Positions 25,001 through 34,700 of a DNA stretch of 64,000 bases are shown piece after piece. The translations under genes were made by a program, and so were the position numbers. The stretch spans positions 496,001 to 560,000 of the forward strand of contig CAYJKQ010000001.1 of the NCBI GenBank assembly GCA_964370815.1, given 5' to 3'. This DNA comes from UBA12087 sp964370815 (lineage in GTDB: Bacteria; Chloroflexota; Anaerolineae; Anaerolineales; Villigracilaceae). The stretch's first letter is position 1; each line of letters opens with the position of its first letter. Under the pieces are notes generated by a model. The model saw only the letters and a list, made by a program, of their open reading frames with translations. It was not told the origin of the DNA and made no database searches.

Positions 25001-26996
25001 AGTAATTTCCTACAACAACATCAAGTCAATCCTAGTATTAATTAGCATGCTGGTTGCCATAGGCGTTTTCTGCCTGCATGTTTATAAATTACTTTGGGTG
25101 AACCTAAGGCGCGGTCAACCAAGTGGACCCTTCTTAAAATGGAGAGCCCGAGTAAAGGGGTTATTTGTCTATGTGCTAGGACAATTTCGCTTGTTCAGAT
25201 TTAGATTTCCCGGAATAGCCCACTTCTTCATTTTCTGGGGTTTCTTGACTCTTTCGTTAACCATATTGCAGGCAATGATCGAAGGATTGCTTGCCTTTAG
25301 CAACCCGCATTTTGTTCTACCTTTTATTGGAAAATTTGGTCCATTCGCATTCCTTCAAGATCTTTTTGCCGTGTTTGTGATAATCGCGGTTTGCTATGGG
25401 TTTATCTTACGAGTATTTGTTAACCTTGAACGATATAAAGGAAGTCACAAAAACCAAGGTGTGATGGTTCTCCTTTTCATCTTTACTATCATGCTTAGTT
25501 TACTTGTTATGAATGGTATTCGACAAAATCTGGGGACAGATTCTGTCGCCCGGCAATGGAGACCTATTTCATTAATTATTGGTAGTATTTTTTCAGGATT
25601 GAGTGAAAGATCACAAGAAATCATAGAGCAGGTTGCCTACTGGATACATTTAGGAGTAGTGCTAATTTTCTTGACGGAATTACCGGGGGGAAAACATTTC
25701 CACGTCGTTACTTCTGTACCAGCTGTCCTTTTACGCAACTTGGAACATCCTGGAAAATTACCCCCTGCCTTTGAATCTGACGGTGATATAGGTACCAGCA
25801 AAGTGGAACAATTTCGCTGGCGTCAAATGCTTAATTTCTACACCTGCACCGAATGTGGACGCTGCCAAGATGTATGCCCGGCATATAATAGTGGTTTGCC
25901 GTTATCACCAAAAATGCTTATCATGAACCTGCGCGACAATCTTAAGGAAAGAGGTGAAGTTCTAAACAGAAATGGAACGCACGAGATTCTAGAGAAACGT
26001 ATGGTTGAAGATGTCATCACACAGCAAGTAATCTGGTCTTGTACAACCTGTTTCGCTTGTGACCAGGAATGTCCATTATTTATCGAGCATGTAACTCCGA
26101 TTGTTGATATGCGTCGCCATCTTGTGATCGAAGGACAATTGGATTCGGAACTGCAAGACGCACTGTCCAATCTTGGCCGCTACGGGAATTCTTTCGGCCA
26201 GTCTGAGCGCATGCGCGCAAAATGGACACAGCCACTTCAGCCTCCCATCAAAGATGCACGTCGTGAACCGGTTGAGTATCTGTGGTTCGTGGGCGACTAT
26301 GCCTCCTATAATCCAACATTAACGGATATCTCCATAAAGACTACGGAAGTGTTCTGCAAAGCTGGGCTGGATTTCGGTATCCTATATGATAGTGAACGGA
26401 ACTCTGGTAATGACGTGCGCCGCATAGGTGAAGAAGGTTTATTCGAGATGCTAGTTGAGAAGAACATTCAGGCATTGAATAAGTGCACGTTCCAAACCAT
26501 TGTTACCACCGACCCGCATACTTACAATACTCTCAAGAATGAATATCCCTGGAATGGTAACCGCCCAACCATCTTGCACTATACCGAATTACTCGACCAG
26601 TTGATCCTTTCTGAAAAACTCAAATTCAGAAGGCGATTGGATTATAAAGTCACTTTTCACGATCCATGCTATCTGGGTCGTTACAATGGAATTTTTGATG
26701 CACCACGGCGAGTAATCGAGGCAACGGGTTGCCAATTGATCGAGATGCCTCGCCACGGAGACCGGGCTCTTTGTTGCGGTGCTGGAGGAGGGCGCATATG
26801 GATGCCAGATGGAGATATCAAAGAACGACCAAGTGAAACTCGCATCCGTGAAGCAATTGCGTTGGATGGCATATCCAACTTTATTGTTGCTTGTCCAAAA
26901 GATATCACCATGTTCCGTGATGCCGTTAAAACTACTGGTAATGAAAACAAAATTGTTGTGAAGGATTTGATCGAATTGGTTCACGCTTCCATATAA
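24993..26996 (+). CDS. Membrane Etf:menaquinone oxidoreductase (EMO-type, NarI-like + HdrD-like)
   Basis: 667 residues. The first ~240 contain about five membrane spans of the NarI/heme b type, with His residues in the spans (for example GIAHFFIFWGF). Then come two 4Fe-4S motifs, CTECGRCQDVCP and CTTCFACDQECP, and a C-terminal CCG region (HDPCYLGRYNGIFDAPRR; ALCCGAGGG). The same domain set occurs in the EMO enzymes of syntrophic fatty-acid oxidisers, which move electrons between EtfAB and menaquinone. The 8-base overlap with etfA supports this. Alternative: quinone-linked heterodisulfide reductase HdrDE-like. The direct gene order etfB-etfA-EMO makes the first reading more likely. Confidence 0.88.
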   Translation: MDKVISYNNIKSILVLISMLVAIGVFCLHVYKLLWVNLRRGQPSGPFLKWRARVKGLFVYVLGQFRLFRFRFPGIAHFFIFWGFLTLSLTILQAMIEGLLAFSNPHFVLPFIGKFGPFAFLQDLFAVFVIIAVCYGFILRVFVNLERYKGSHKNQGVMVLLFIFTIMLSLLVMNGIRQNLGTDSVARQWRPISLIIGSIFSGLSERSQEIIEQVAYWIHLGVVLIFLTELPGGKHFHVVTSVPAVLLRNLEHPGKLPPAFESDGDIGTSKVEQFRWRQMLNFYTCTECGRCQDVCPAYNSGLPLSPKMLIMNLRDNLKERGEVLNRNGTHEILEKRMVEDVITQQVIWSCTTCFACDQECPLFIEHVTPIVDMRRHLVIEGQLDSELQDALSNLGRYGNSFGQSERMRAKWTQPLQPPIKDARREPVEYLWFVGDYASYNPTLTDISIKTTEVFCKAGLDFGILYDSERNSGNDVRRIGEEGLFEMLVEKNIQALNKCTFQTIVTTDPHTYNTLKNEYPWNGNRPTILHYTELLDQLILSEKLKFRRRLDYKVTFHDPCYLGRYNGIFDAPRRVIEATGCQLIEMPRHGDRALCCGAGGGRIWMPDGDIKERPSETRIREAIALDGISNFIVACPKDITMFRDAVKTTGNENKIVVKDLIELVHASI

Positions 26997-27051
26997 ATGT
27001 GAATAAATCACATTTATTATAGAGAAATGAATTTCATATCTTGGTGTATAT

Positions 27052-29064
27052 GTGAAAGAAACATATAACAAAGCAAAAGCTAATCATTCCAAAGAATATT
27101 TGCTTGACAAGGATAATCTTTCAGGCAAAAGTTTTCATATGCCTATTGCAACAAAGTTACTATTGAGTTACCTGCCAATAATAATCGTCACTAGCGGAGT
27201 ATTCACGGTTGTTGGAATAAAACTTATAACCACTCGCATTGTGGAAGAAGCACAGGAAAAGGTCAGGCATGATCTAAATTCAGCAAGGGAAATTTACCAA
27301 AATCAATTGAACCACATTAATGATATTGTCCAATTAACTTCTGATCGCTTTTTTCTCACTGACGCTCTACTCAACGGAAATATCGCCAGCGTTAGTGATG
27401 AGTTAATAAAAGTAAAGGAAATCGAACACCTCGACATTCTATCTCTGACGGATGCAAAAGGAAAGGTAATTTTTCGTTCAAGTTATCCAGATTCGCCTGC
27501 TTATCCACAAACATATGATGAATTAGTTTCAAAAGTACTAAGCCAAAAAGCCCCTGTAGTATCCACTTCATTAATTTCAGGTACAGAATTAATGAAAGAA
27601 TCACCTCTTCTTTCTGATCAAGCTCATATTGTTTTTATAGAAACCTCCAGAGCCCGACCCATCAATTATTCAGAACAAACATCAGGTCTAATGCTAAAAG
27701 CAGCCGCACCTATCTTCGATTACCAAAATAATCTGATTGGTGTTTTATATGGGGGTATCTTACTGAACCGAAATTATGAGATCGTCGACGACATCAAACA
27801 AACTGTTTTCGAAGGAATACAATACAGCGGCAAGGATATAGGGACAGCCACAATTTTCCAGGATGATGTAAGGATCTCTACAAATGTAAAAAACAGCGAT
27901 GGATCACGAGCCATAGGGACACGCATCTCTGAGGAGGTCTACAATCAAGTTGTCTTAGATGGAAAACCCTGGATTGGACGAGCCTACGTTGTTAACGACT
28001 GGTATATAACTGCTTATGAACCCATCCGAAATATCCAATACAAAACTATAGGTATCCTCTATGTTGGGATTCTTGAACAGAAATATTTGGATATCAAGAG
28101 CCAAACAATTTTAGCCTTTTTTTCGATTGCGCTTGTTGGAATAGTCATATCCACATTCATTTCAATATTAATCTCACAGAAAATTACCACCCCGATTAAA
28201 CAATTGGTGAATGCCTCACGCGAAATAGCCCAAGGGAATTTAAATCCTAATGTAGAAGTAACATCACATGATGAACTTGGCGAATTAGCAATTGCATTTA
28301 ACACTATGTCTACCAGACTAATTGAGCGTGAGGAAAAGCTAAAAGAGTTTACTAAAAGCAAGATCATGGAATCGGAGAAATTAGCAATCGTTGGTCAATT
28401 GGCTGCAAATGTGGCTCATGAACTAAATAATCCTTTGGTCGGAATTATTACTTATTCTCACCTTTTATTGGAAGAGACCCCAGCAAGTGATAATGCAACC
28501 GAATTTCTCAACAAAATTGTGATTCAAGCTAATCGATGCAAAGATATTGTGCGGGGTCTACTGGATTTCGCTCGCCAACGCAAACCAGACAAAACATTGT
28601 TCAATATTAACAACCTGTTACGGCAATGTGTTTCCTTATTGGAAAATCAGGCGATATTTCATAATATAAAGGTACTTTTAGATCTAGATGAAGTTCCCAT
28701 GGTAATCCTAGATCCATCCCAGGTTGAAAGAGTATTCATGAACATCATTCTAAATGCTGCAGAAGCGATGGATGGTAAGGGTGACTTAAATATCTCATCA
28801 AAGTTCGACTCTATTGAAGGTATGGTTGAAGTCCAAGTAAGCGATACCGGTCCCGGGATTAGTGAAGAGAATCTTGAACAGATATTCGATCCATTTTTTA
28901 CAACCAAAGATGTAGGGCATGGAGTGGGTCTTGGGTTGGCGATCAGTTATGGGATTATCCGTGAACATAATGGAACAACAACCGTAAGAAGCAAGCTCGG
29001 AGAAGGAACTACATTCACCGTCAGATTACCAGTATCCATCCACGGGAATATGCGCTACCACTAA
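27052..29064 (+). CDS. Membrane sensor histidine kinase with Cache-type sensor and HAMP
   Basis: 670 residues from GTG 27052. A membrane span (about 32-55) is followed by a ~290-residue extracytoplasmic sensor of the double/Cache type, a second span (about 350-372), a HAMP linker, the HisKA motif VAHELNNPLVG with the phospho-His, and an ATPase domain (FMNIILNAAEAM; DTGPGISEENLEQIFDPFFTT; GVGLGLAIS). It senses an external small molecule or a redox-related signal. It sits 55 bp after the EMO gene within the Hdr/Etf cluster and is followed by two further signalling genes. A later start (27136) is possible but lacks a site. Confidence 0.9.
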   Translation: MKETYNKAKANHSKEYLLDKDNLSGKSFHMPIATKLLLSYLPIIIVTSGVFTVVGIKLITTRIVEEAQEKVRHDLNSAREIYQNQLNHINDIVQLTSDRFFLTDALLNGNIASVSDELIKVKEIEHLDILSLTDAKGKVIFRSSYPDSPAYPQTYDELVSKVLSQKAPVVSTSLISGTELMKESPLLSDQAHIVFIETSRARPINYSEQTSGLMLKAAAPIFDYQNNLIGVLYGGILLNRNYEIVDDIKQTVFEGIQYSGKDIGTATIFQDDVRISTNVKNSDGSRAIGTRISEEVYNQVVLDGKPWIGRAYVVNDWYITAYEPIRNIQYKTIGILYVGILEQKYLDIKSQTILAFFSIALVGIVISTFISILISQKITTPIKQLVNASREIAQGNLNPNVEVTSHDELGELAIAFNTMSTRLIEREEKLKEFTKSKIMESEKLAIVGQLAANVAHELNNPLVGIITYSHLLLEETPASDNATEFLNKIVIQANRCKDIVRGLLDFARQRKPDKTLFNINNLLRQCVSLLENQAIFHNIKVLLDLDEVPMVILDPSQVERVFMNIILNAAEAMDGKGDLNISSKFDSIEGMVEVQVSDTGPGISEENLEQIFDPFFTTKDVGHGVGLGLAISYGIIREHNGTTTVRSKLGEGTTFTVRLPVSIHGNMRYH

Positions 29065-29077
29065 GGAAGATTTTTCA

Positions 29078-30184
29078 ATGGATAATTTGGAGAGTACGCC
29101 AAGGATCTTAATAATAGATGACGAGGAGGTCATTTTAGATTCTTGCAAGCAAATCTTACGTAAAGAAAATTACCAATTGACAACAGTATCAAACGGAGAA
29201 CTGGGCATTAAATTATTGAAAGAGACAAAACCAGATCTTGTTTTTGTTGACCTAAAAATGCCAGGCATATCAGGTTTTGAAGTACTCAATAAGATTCGAG
29301 AGATTGATCCTAACATTATTTCAATTGTCATAACTGGATTCTCGACAGTGAGTTCTGCAATTGAGGCAATGAAAAATGGAGCTTATGATTTTCTGCCAAA
29401 ACCATTTACTCCAGATGAATTCCGCCTCATCACAAATCGCGGTCTCGATAAGCGAAAATTGGTTTTAGAAACAATAGCACTTAAACGTGAAAAAGAAATG
29501 CTCAAAGAGCATTTTGCGGCTGTCGTCTCGCATGAATTGAAATCTCCGTTGGGAGCCGTTCAGCAAAATCTCTACCTTCTTGAAGATGAATTATCCGATT
29601 CGCTCAACACGGAGCAAAGAGAACGCATTGAAAGGATGAAAAACAAAATAAATGATCTCATAAATTTAATTCATACATGGTTACGTGTCATAACTGTTGA
29701 TGTGAATAAACTTAAAGAGAACTTCAAAGAAATCTCCATTGAAACAGTTGTTTCAAAGGCAATCGAAAATATCCAACCTCAAGCTACCAGGAATGACATA
29801 GATATTGTTACATCATTATCTACTTCTTCATCTCTCATTATTGGTGATGAAGGAACATTGGTGGAAGCTGTCGGCAATATTTTGGGTAACTCAATAAAAT
29901 TTTCGAGACCTGGAAGTCAGATAAATATTTTTACAGAGGAAACTGATGATCAACTAGTAATTTCGATCTCAGATAGTGGGATCGGGATATCAAAAGAAGA
30001 CCTTCCATATATTTTTGAAGACTTTTATACAGGCGACTCGGGTCAAAAAATAGAAAAAAGCAGTGGTCTTGGGCTGGCAATTACAAAACGAATTATTGAA
30101 GCCCATAATGGTTCGGTTTCCGTGAGAAGTGAACTCGGTCAAGGCAGTACTTTCATATTAACACTACCCATTATCCCAACTTAA
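29078..30184 (+). CDS. Response regulator-histidine kinase hybrid (REC-HisKA-HATPase)
   Basis: 368 residues without membrane spans. An N-terminal receiver domain (IDDEEVILDS; phospho-Asp in LVFVDLKMPG; conserved Lys in DFLPKPF) is followed by a HisKA region (VVSHELKSPLGAVQQNL) and an ATPase domain (NILGNSIKFS; DSGIGISKEDLPYIFEDFYT). Receiver-first hybrid kinases usually relay a signal between a membrane kinase and an output. Ribosome binding site AGGAAG precedes ATG 29078. No DNA-binding domain, so the output is phosphotransfer. Confidence 0.9.
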   Translation: MDNLESTPRILIIDDEEVILDSCKQILRKENYQLTTVSNGELGIKLLKETKPDLVFVDLKMPGISGFEVLNKIREIDPNIISIVITGFSTVSSAIEAMKNGAYDFLPKPFTPDEFRLITNRGLDKRKLVLETIALKREKEMLKEHFAAVVSHELKSPLGAVQQNLYLLEDELSDSLNTEQRERIERMKNKINDLINLIHTWLRVITVDVNKLKENFKEISIETVVSKAIENIQPQATRNDIDIVTSLSTSSSLIIGDEGTLVEAVGNILGNSIKFSRPGSQINIFTEETDDQLVISISDSGIGISKEDLPYIFEDFYTGDSGQKIEKSSGLGLAITKRIIEAHNGSVSVRSELGQGSTFILTLPIIPT

Positions 30185-30219
30185 CTTCAATTATCAACCA
30201 AATTAACAGGAGAATCCAT

Positions 30220-30636
30220 ATGACCAACCAAAAAAAATTATTAATAATCGATGATGACCCAGATTATGTCGCAAGTATAAAATCCATTTTAGAGAGGGCA
30301 GCTTACTCCGTTCAAGTGGCTCATAACCCGAAAGAAGGATTTCAGTTGCTCCAATCCCAACCTTTCGATCTGCTGCTCCTTGACATTATGATGGGACGCG
30401 GAGCTGAGGGTGTGGCTGTTGCCCGAAAAATTAGGAAGGATGAGAAATTACGTGATATTCCAATATTGATCATTACAGGAATTCGAGAACAGATCGCCTT
30501 TCTTTTTCCAGGACAACCTGTCCATCCACACTTTGTCGAGCTTGATGAATTAGTTGAAAAACCAATTGAACCCAAGGTTTTATTAGAGAAAGTGAGTAGC
30601 TTATTGAAATTATCCGAAGAAAAGAAAAATAAATGA
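30220..30636 (+). CDS. Stand-alone response regulator receiver protein
   Basis: A single receiver domain of 138 residues: acidic pocket IIDDDPDY, phospho-Asp in LLLDIMMGRG, Thr/Lys region IITGIRE and EKPIEP. No output domain. Strong site AGGAGAATCC before ATG. The three signalling genes 27052-30636 form a compact block between EMO and hdrC, so this protein may interact directly with a redox enzyme or serve as phosphate sink. Confidence 0.9.
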   Translation: MTNQKKLLIIDDDPDYVASIKSILERAAYSVQVAHNPKEGFQLLQSQPFDLLLLDIMMGRGAEGVAVARKIRKDEKLRDIPILIITGIREQIAFLFPGQPVHPHFVELDELVEKPIEPKVLLEKVSSLLKLSEEKKNK

Positions 30637-30669
30637 CCATAATACTTTATGGATGAGGAGTAATAAAAT

Positions 30670-31233
30670 ATGGCAGTTGAATATTCATTTAGTAAAGAGA
30701 TTGGCGACATGATGTATGCATCTCATGAAAACCCGATCACGGATTGTATACAATGCGGCACATGTTCCGGGACTTGCCCTGCGATTGAATTTATGGATTA
30801 TTCTCCGCGGAAGATAATTGGATTGATCCGGGCAAACTTGAAAGAGGATGTCCTTTCCTGTAATACATACTGGTCATGTGCTTCTTGTTACCATTGTACG
30901 GTCAGGTGTCCAGCAGGAATTGATATTGCAGAAATGATGTATGCATTGAAACGTTACTCCATGTGGAAGAGCAAGTTCAAAGAAGGTCTCATTGGACCTG
31001 AATTTTCCGAAAGTTTTGTAAAAATGATCGTCAATTCCGGCAGATCTTATGAGCCAATCCTGGCAGCTACTTATCTACCCAAGTTCAGTGCATCTGATAT
31101 TGTCCAGGAGGCATTAACTGCATCCGGATTGGTTTTTAGCGGAAAGATGAATCTATTCCCGAAGAAAATCAAGAGGATAAAAAACCTCCAAAATGTAGTT
31201 AGAAGGATCCTTCCACTGGGAGAGACATCATGA
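30670..31233 (+). CDS. hdrC: Heterodisulfide reductase subunit C-like
   Basis: 187 residues with two 4Fe-4S motifs, CIQCGTCSGTCP and CASCYHCTVRCP, in the arrangement of HdrC. It transfers electrons from HdrA to HdrB. ATG 30670 follows GAGGAGTAATAAAAT, and its stop overlaps the hdrB start (ATGA). In organisms without methanogenesis genes HdrABC-like complexes use other disulfides or quinone/ferredoxin couples; nothing here indicates coenzyme M or B synthesis. Confidence 0.92.
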   Translation: MAVEYSFSKEIGDMMYASHENPITDCIQCGTCSGTCPAIEFMDYSPRKIIGLIRANLKEDVLSCNTYWSCASCYHCTVRCPAGIDIAEMMYALKRYSMWKSKFKEGLIGPEFSESFVKMIVNSGRSYEPILAATYLPKFSASDIVQEALTASGLVFSGKMNLFPKKIKRIKNLQNVVRRILPLGETS

Positions 31234-32108
31234 AACAATATGCCTACTACCCCGGTTGCTCCCTTGAAAGTCTGGGGAAAAGCTATCACCTTTCCACTCT
31301 CGAAACAGCTTCCCGATTGGGTATTGAACTAAAAGAACTCGATGATTGGAATTGTTGTGGAGCAACTGCCTACTTTCCTGTAGATGAACTACTCGCTTAC
31401 ACGCTATCAGCTCGAAACCTTGCGATCGCTGAAAAAACTGGTTTGGATGATTTTGTAGCCCCTTGCAGTGCTTGTTTCAAGAATGCTTACACAACAAACA
31501 AATATCTTAAATCTGATCCCGATCTGGCTGACCATATTAATTTTGCCCTTGAAGAAGATCATTTACATGCTTCTGGTAGTATGAATGTGCGCCACCTGAT
31601 CGAGGTAATTGTCGAGGATGTAGGATTGGATGCCATTCGGAATAGTGTCACCAACCCACTCAACAATTTAAAAGTTGCTCCATATTACGGTTGTCAGCTG
31701 GTTCGTCCCCGCAAGAAAAAAGAAGATGTAGAGAATCCACGTTATTTTGAAGAATTGCTAACTGCCTTGGGGGCAGACCCTGTTGAGTATGAATCAAAAA
31801 CCCGCTGCTGTGGTGGTTCCTTGATCATTACCAATCGTCATGCTGCACTCGACATGGTGGAAAAACTCTTACAGGATGCAATTAATAGCCATGCAGAAAT
31901 AATTGCCACAACCTGTCCCATGTGTAATGTGAACCTTGAAGTCTATCAGCGCCAAGTCAACCGGGAGTTTGGCACGAATTATTCGATCCCGGTTGTCTAT
32001 TTTACTCAACTTATGGGGACTGCTTTGGGATGTACACCAAAGAGCCTCGGGATCAACAAGGATGTTATTCCCAGTGCGATAGAAAGGTCACTGGTGAAGG
32101 TTGAATGA
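31230..32108 (+). CDS. hdrB: Heterodisulfide reductase subunit B-like
   Basis: 292 residues with the two CCG domains that hold the non-cubane 4Fe-4S clusters: YYPGCSLES, NCCGATAY and CSACFKNAY in the first half, YYGCQLVRP, RCCGGSLI and CPMCNVNLE in the second. This is the disulfide-reducing (or other acceptor) subunit. All cysteines expected for the active-site clusters appear to be present, so it is probably active. It overlaps hdrC by four bases; a 100-bp spacer precedes hdrA. Confidence 0.93.
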   Translation: MKQYAYYPGCSLESLGKSYHLSTLETASRLGIELKELDDWNCCGATAYFPVDELLAYTLSARNLAIAEKTGLDDFVAPCSACFKNAYTTNKYLKSDPDLADHINFALEEDHLHASGSMNVRHLIEVIVEDVGLDAIRNSVTNPLNNLKVAPYYGCQLVRPRKKKEDVENPRYFEELLTALGADPVEYESKTRCCGGSLIITNRHAALDMVEKLLQDAINSHAEIIATTCPMCNVNLEVYQRQVNREFGTNYSIPVVYFTQLMGTALGCTPKSLGINKDVIPSAIERSLVKVE

Positions 32109-32208
32109 TGAATAAATTCCTGTTTTTTTCATCCCAACACTTTCAAAACCATATTTCCCTGCAAAGTAGAAATCTACAAGACAGGTTATACAAACAGGAG
32201 AGGTGTTT

Positions 32209-34209
32209 ATGACTGAAAAAATTGGTGTTTATGTTTGTCACTGCGGTACCAATATTGCAGGAGTTGTCAACGTCGCTGAGGTAAGCCAATGGGCGGGTGA
32301 GGAGTTAGCTACGGATGGCGTCATAATCTCCAGAGATTACAAGTTCATGTGCTCAAGCCTGGGGCAGGAATTGATCCAAAAGGACATCAAGGAACTTGGA
32401 CTGACCCGGGTTGTTGTTGCAGCTTGTTCTCCGCACTTGCATGAAGCAACTTTTCGCACTGCCAGTAAGGAAGCAGGATTAAACCCATATCTATGTGAGC
32501 TTGTATCCATAAGGGAACAGGATTCGTGGGTACATACAGACAAAGATGCTGCCACACAAAAAGCCAAAGCTATTGTTTCAGGTGGGGTCGCAAGAGTTGC
32601 CCATCATGAATCGCTCGAGCCCTTACGTGTCCCTATTCACCCTGATTCACTGATCGTCGGGGGTGGGATTGCAGGTATCCAGGCTGCCCTGGAAATTGCC
32701 GATGCGGGTTTTCATGTTTATCTGGTCGAAAAAGAGCCATCGATCGGCGGGCATATGTCTCAATTCGATAAAACATTCCCAACGCTCGACTGTTCTGCAT
32801 GTATTCTCACACCAAAAATGGTACAGGTTGGAAATCATCCCAACATAACCTTGTTAACCTGGAGTGAAGTTACCAAAGTAGATGGTTATGTCGGTTCTTT
32901 TGATGTGACCATTAATAAGAAAGCTCGATATGTAAATACCGATACTTGCACTGGATGCGGCATTTGCTGGGAAAAATGTCCCAAGAAAGTGCTTGACGAG
33001 GTCTATGAAGTTGGGATGGCTAATCGTAAAGCTGTTTACACACCTTTCCCACAAGCAGTTCCAAAATATCCAGTTATTGATGCAGCCAATTGTACATATT
33101 TCATCAAAGGCACCTGCAAAGCCTGCGAAAAATTCTGCCCACCAGGATCGATCGATTTTGAACAGAAAGATGAAGAAATAACAATCCAGGTAGGAAATAT
33201 CATCCTGGCAACCGGGTATGATCTCTTCGATGCAAAAAGAATTCCTCAATATGGGTATGGTCGCCTGGAAAATGTGTACACAAGCCTGGAATTTGAGCGC
33301 TTAAGCAATGCTGCCGGTCCAACAGGAGGAGAAATCGTCCTACGTGATGGGAAGACAATACCTAAGGCTGTAGCGATTGTACATTGTGTTGGCAGCCGGG
33401 ATCAGAATTACAACAAATATTGTTCATCAATCTGCTGTATGCAAAGCTTAAAGTTCGCCCACCTGGTACATGAGCGGACTGGAGCTGAAGTATACAACTT
33501 CTACATAGACATGCGCACGCCTGGAAAAGGGTATGAAGAATTTTACAACCGTCTATTAGAAGAAGGTACAAATTTTATCCGGGGAAAGGTAGCTGAAATT
33601 TCTTCTGTTGCCAGGATACCGGAAGAAGAAGGAAAACTTGTTGTGCAAGTTGAAGATACACTTATTGGCAGGCAACGTCGAATACCAGTGGATATGGTTG
33701 TTCTCTCATCAGGTTTACAAGCACGTCATGATGCAAAAGAAGTTGCCAAGATGTTCGGTATTTCTTGCAGTTCAGATGACTGGTATATTGAAAGGCACCC
33801 AAAATTGGATCCCATTGCCACGATGACGGATGGTATTTACATCGCAGGTTGTGCCCAGGGTCCAAAAGATATTCCCGCCTCTGTTGCACAGGGAGCTGCA
33901 GCTGCTGCCCGAGTTTTGGGTAAGATCCAACAAAAAGAAATTTCACTGGAGCCAGTTCGTGCCAGTGTAAACGAGGAACAATGTTCTGGTTGTCGAATCT
34001 GTAACGATCTTTGCCCATTCAATGCCATTTTATTCCATGAGGATACAATGGTATCCGAGATTAACCCTGCCTTGTGCCAAGGATGTGGAACTTGCGTTGC
34101 TGGTTGCCCGGCAGGAGCCATAAGTGGTACAGGTTTCAGCAATGACCAAATCCTTTCACAAATCAACGGTTTACTCCTTCTTCATGTCAAAGATCAAGAG
34201 TACGCCTAA
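32209..34209 (+). CDS. hdrA: Heterodisulfide reductase subunit A-like, flavin bifurcation subunit
   Basis: 666 residues from ATG 32209, which has GGAGAGG in good distance; an in-frame GTG at 32203 lies inside that site and is rejected. N-terminal Cys region VCHCGTNIAG, FAD-binding GGGIAGIQAALEIADAGF (about 151), the conserved DCSACILTPKM, a ferredoxin insert (CTGCGICWEKCP), further Cys pairs (CKACEKFCPPG), a NAD(P)-type Rossmann part, and two C-terminal clusters (CSGCRICNDLCP; CQGCGTCVAGCP). HdrA is the FAD bifurcation centre that splits electrons from H2 between ferredoxin and the HdrB acceptor, or works in reverse. Full-length single copy. Confidence 0.94.
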   Translation: MTEKIGVYVCHCGTNIAGVVNVAEVSQWAGEELATDGVIISRDYKFMCSSLGQELIQKDIKELGLTRVVVAACSPHLHEATFRTASKEAGLNPYLCELVSIREQDSWVHTDKDAATQKAKAIVSGGVARVAHHESLEPLRVPIHPDSLIVGGGIAGIQAALEIADAGFHVYLVEKEPSIGGHMSQFDKTFPTLDCSACILTPKMVQVGNHPNITLLTWSEVTKVDGYVGSFDVTINKKARYVNTDTCTGCGICWEKCPKKVLDEVYEVGMANRKAVYTPFPQAVPKYPVIDAANCTYFIKGTCKACEKFCPPGSIDFEQKDEEITIQVGNIILATGYDLFDAKRIPQYGYGRLENVYTSLEFERLSNAAGPTGGEIVLRDGKTIPKAVAIVHCVGSRDQNYNKYCSSICCMQSLKFAHLVHERTGAEVYNFYIDMRTPGKGYEEFYNRLLEEGTNFIRGKVAEISSVARIPEEEGKLVVQVEDTLIGRQRRIPVDMVVLSSGLQARHDAKEVAKMFGISCSSDDWYIERHPKLDPIATMTDGIYIAGCAQGPKDIPASVAQGAAAAARVLGKIQQKEISLEPVRASVNEEQCSGCRICNDLCPFNAILFHEDTMVSEINPALCQGCGTCVAGCPAGAISGTGFSNDQILSQINGLLLLHVKDQEYA

Positions 34210-34229
34210 CAAAATAAGGAGAAAGATAT

Positions 34230-34700
34230 ATGACTAACGGAAACTTTGAACCCGTAATCATTGGCTTCACTTGTAACTGGTGTAGCTACCGCGCCGCAGA
34301 CATGGCAGGCACTGCCCGAATGAAATATGCTCCTAATATTCGTCTCATTCGGTTGATGTGCTCCGGGCGCCTGGATCCAACCTTTATCTTCAAAGCATTT
34401 GCAGGTGGCGCAGATGCTGTTTTAATTTCCGGTTGCCACCCTGGCGACTGCCATTATATAGATCAAAATTACAAAGCCCTGCGCAGGTTCCATCTTATGA
34501 AACGAGTTCTTACTCAAATGGGAATGGAACCCGGTCGTTTGAAACTTCTCTGGGCCAGCGCTGCTGAAGGAGCTATTTTTGCTTCAGAGATCAACAAATT
34601 TGTTGAGGAAGTTCGCCTGCTTGGACCATTGAATTGGAAAACACCAGGTGATGCTGTAACCATACCAACCCAAAAAACTCAGGTGGAGGTGTTAGCATGA
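34230..34700 (+). CDS. mvhD: MvhD-type electron adaptor (hydrogenase delta subunit)
   Basis: 156 residues beginning with GFTCNWCSYRAADMAG and continuing with MCSGRLDP and SGCHPGDCHY, the Cys pattern of the 2Fe-2S protein MvhD. It links the hydrogenase to HdrA. Site AAGGAGAAAGAT lies before ATG 34230; the stop overlaps the mvhG start as ATGA. Length is near the methanogen family's usual ~140. Confidence 0.94.
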   Translation: MTNGNFEPVIIGFTCNWCSYRAADMAGTARMKYAPNIRLIRLMCSGRLDPTFIFKAFAGGADAVLISGCHPGDCHYIDQNYKALRRFHLMKRVLTQMGMEPGRLKLLWASAAEGAIFASEINKFVEEVRLLGPLNWKTPGDAVTIPTQKTQVEVLA

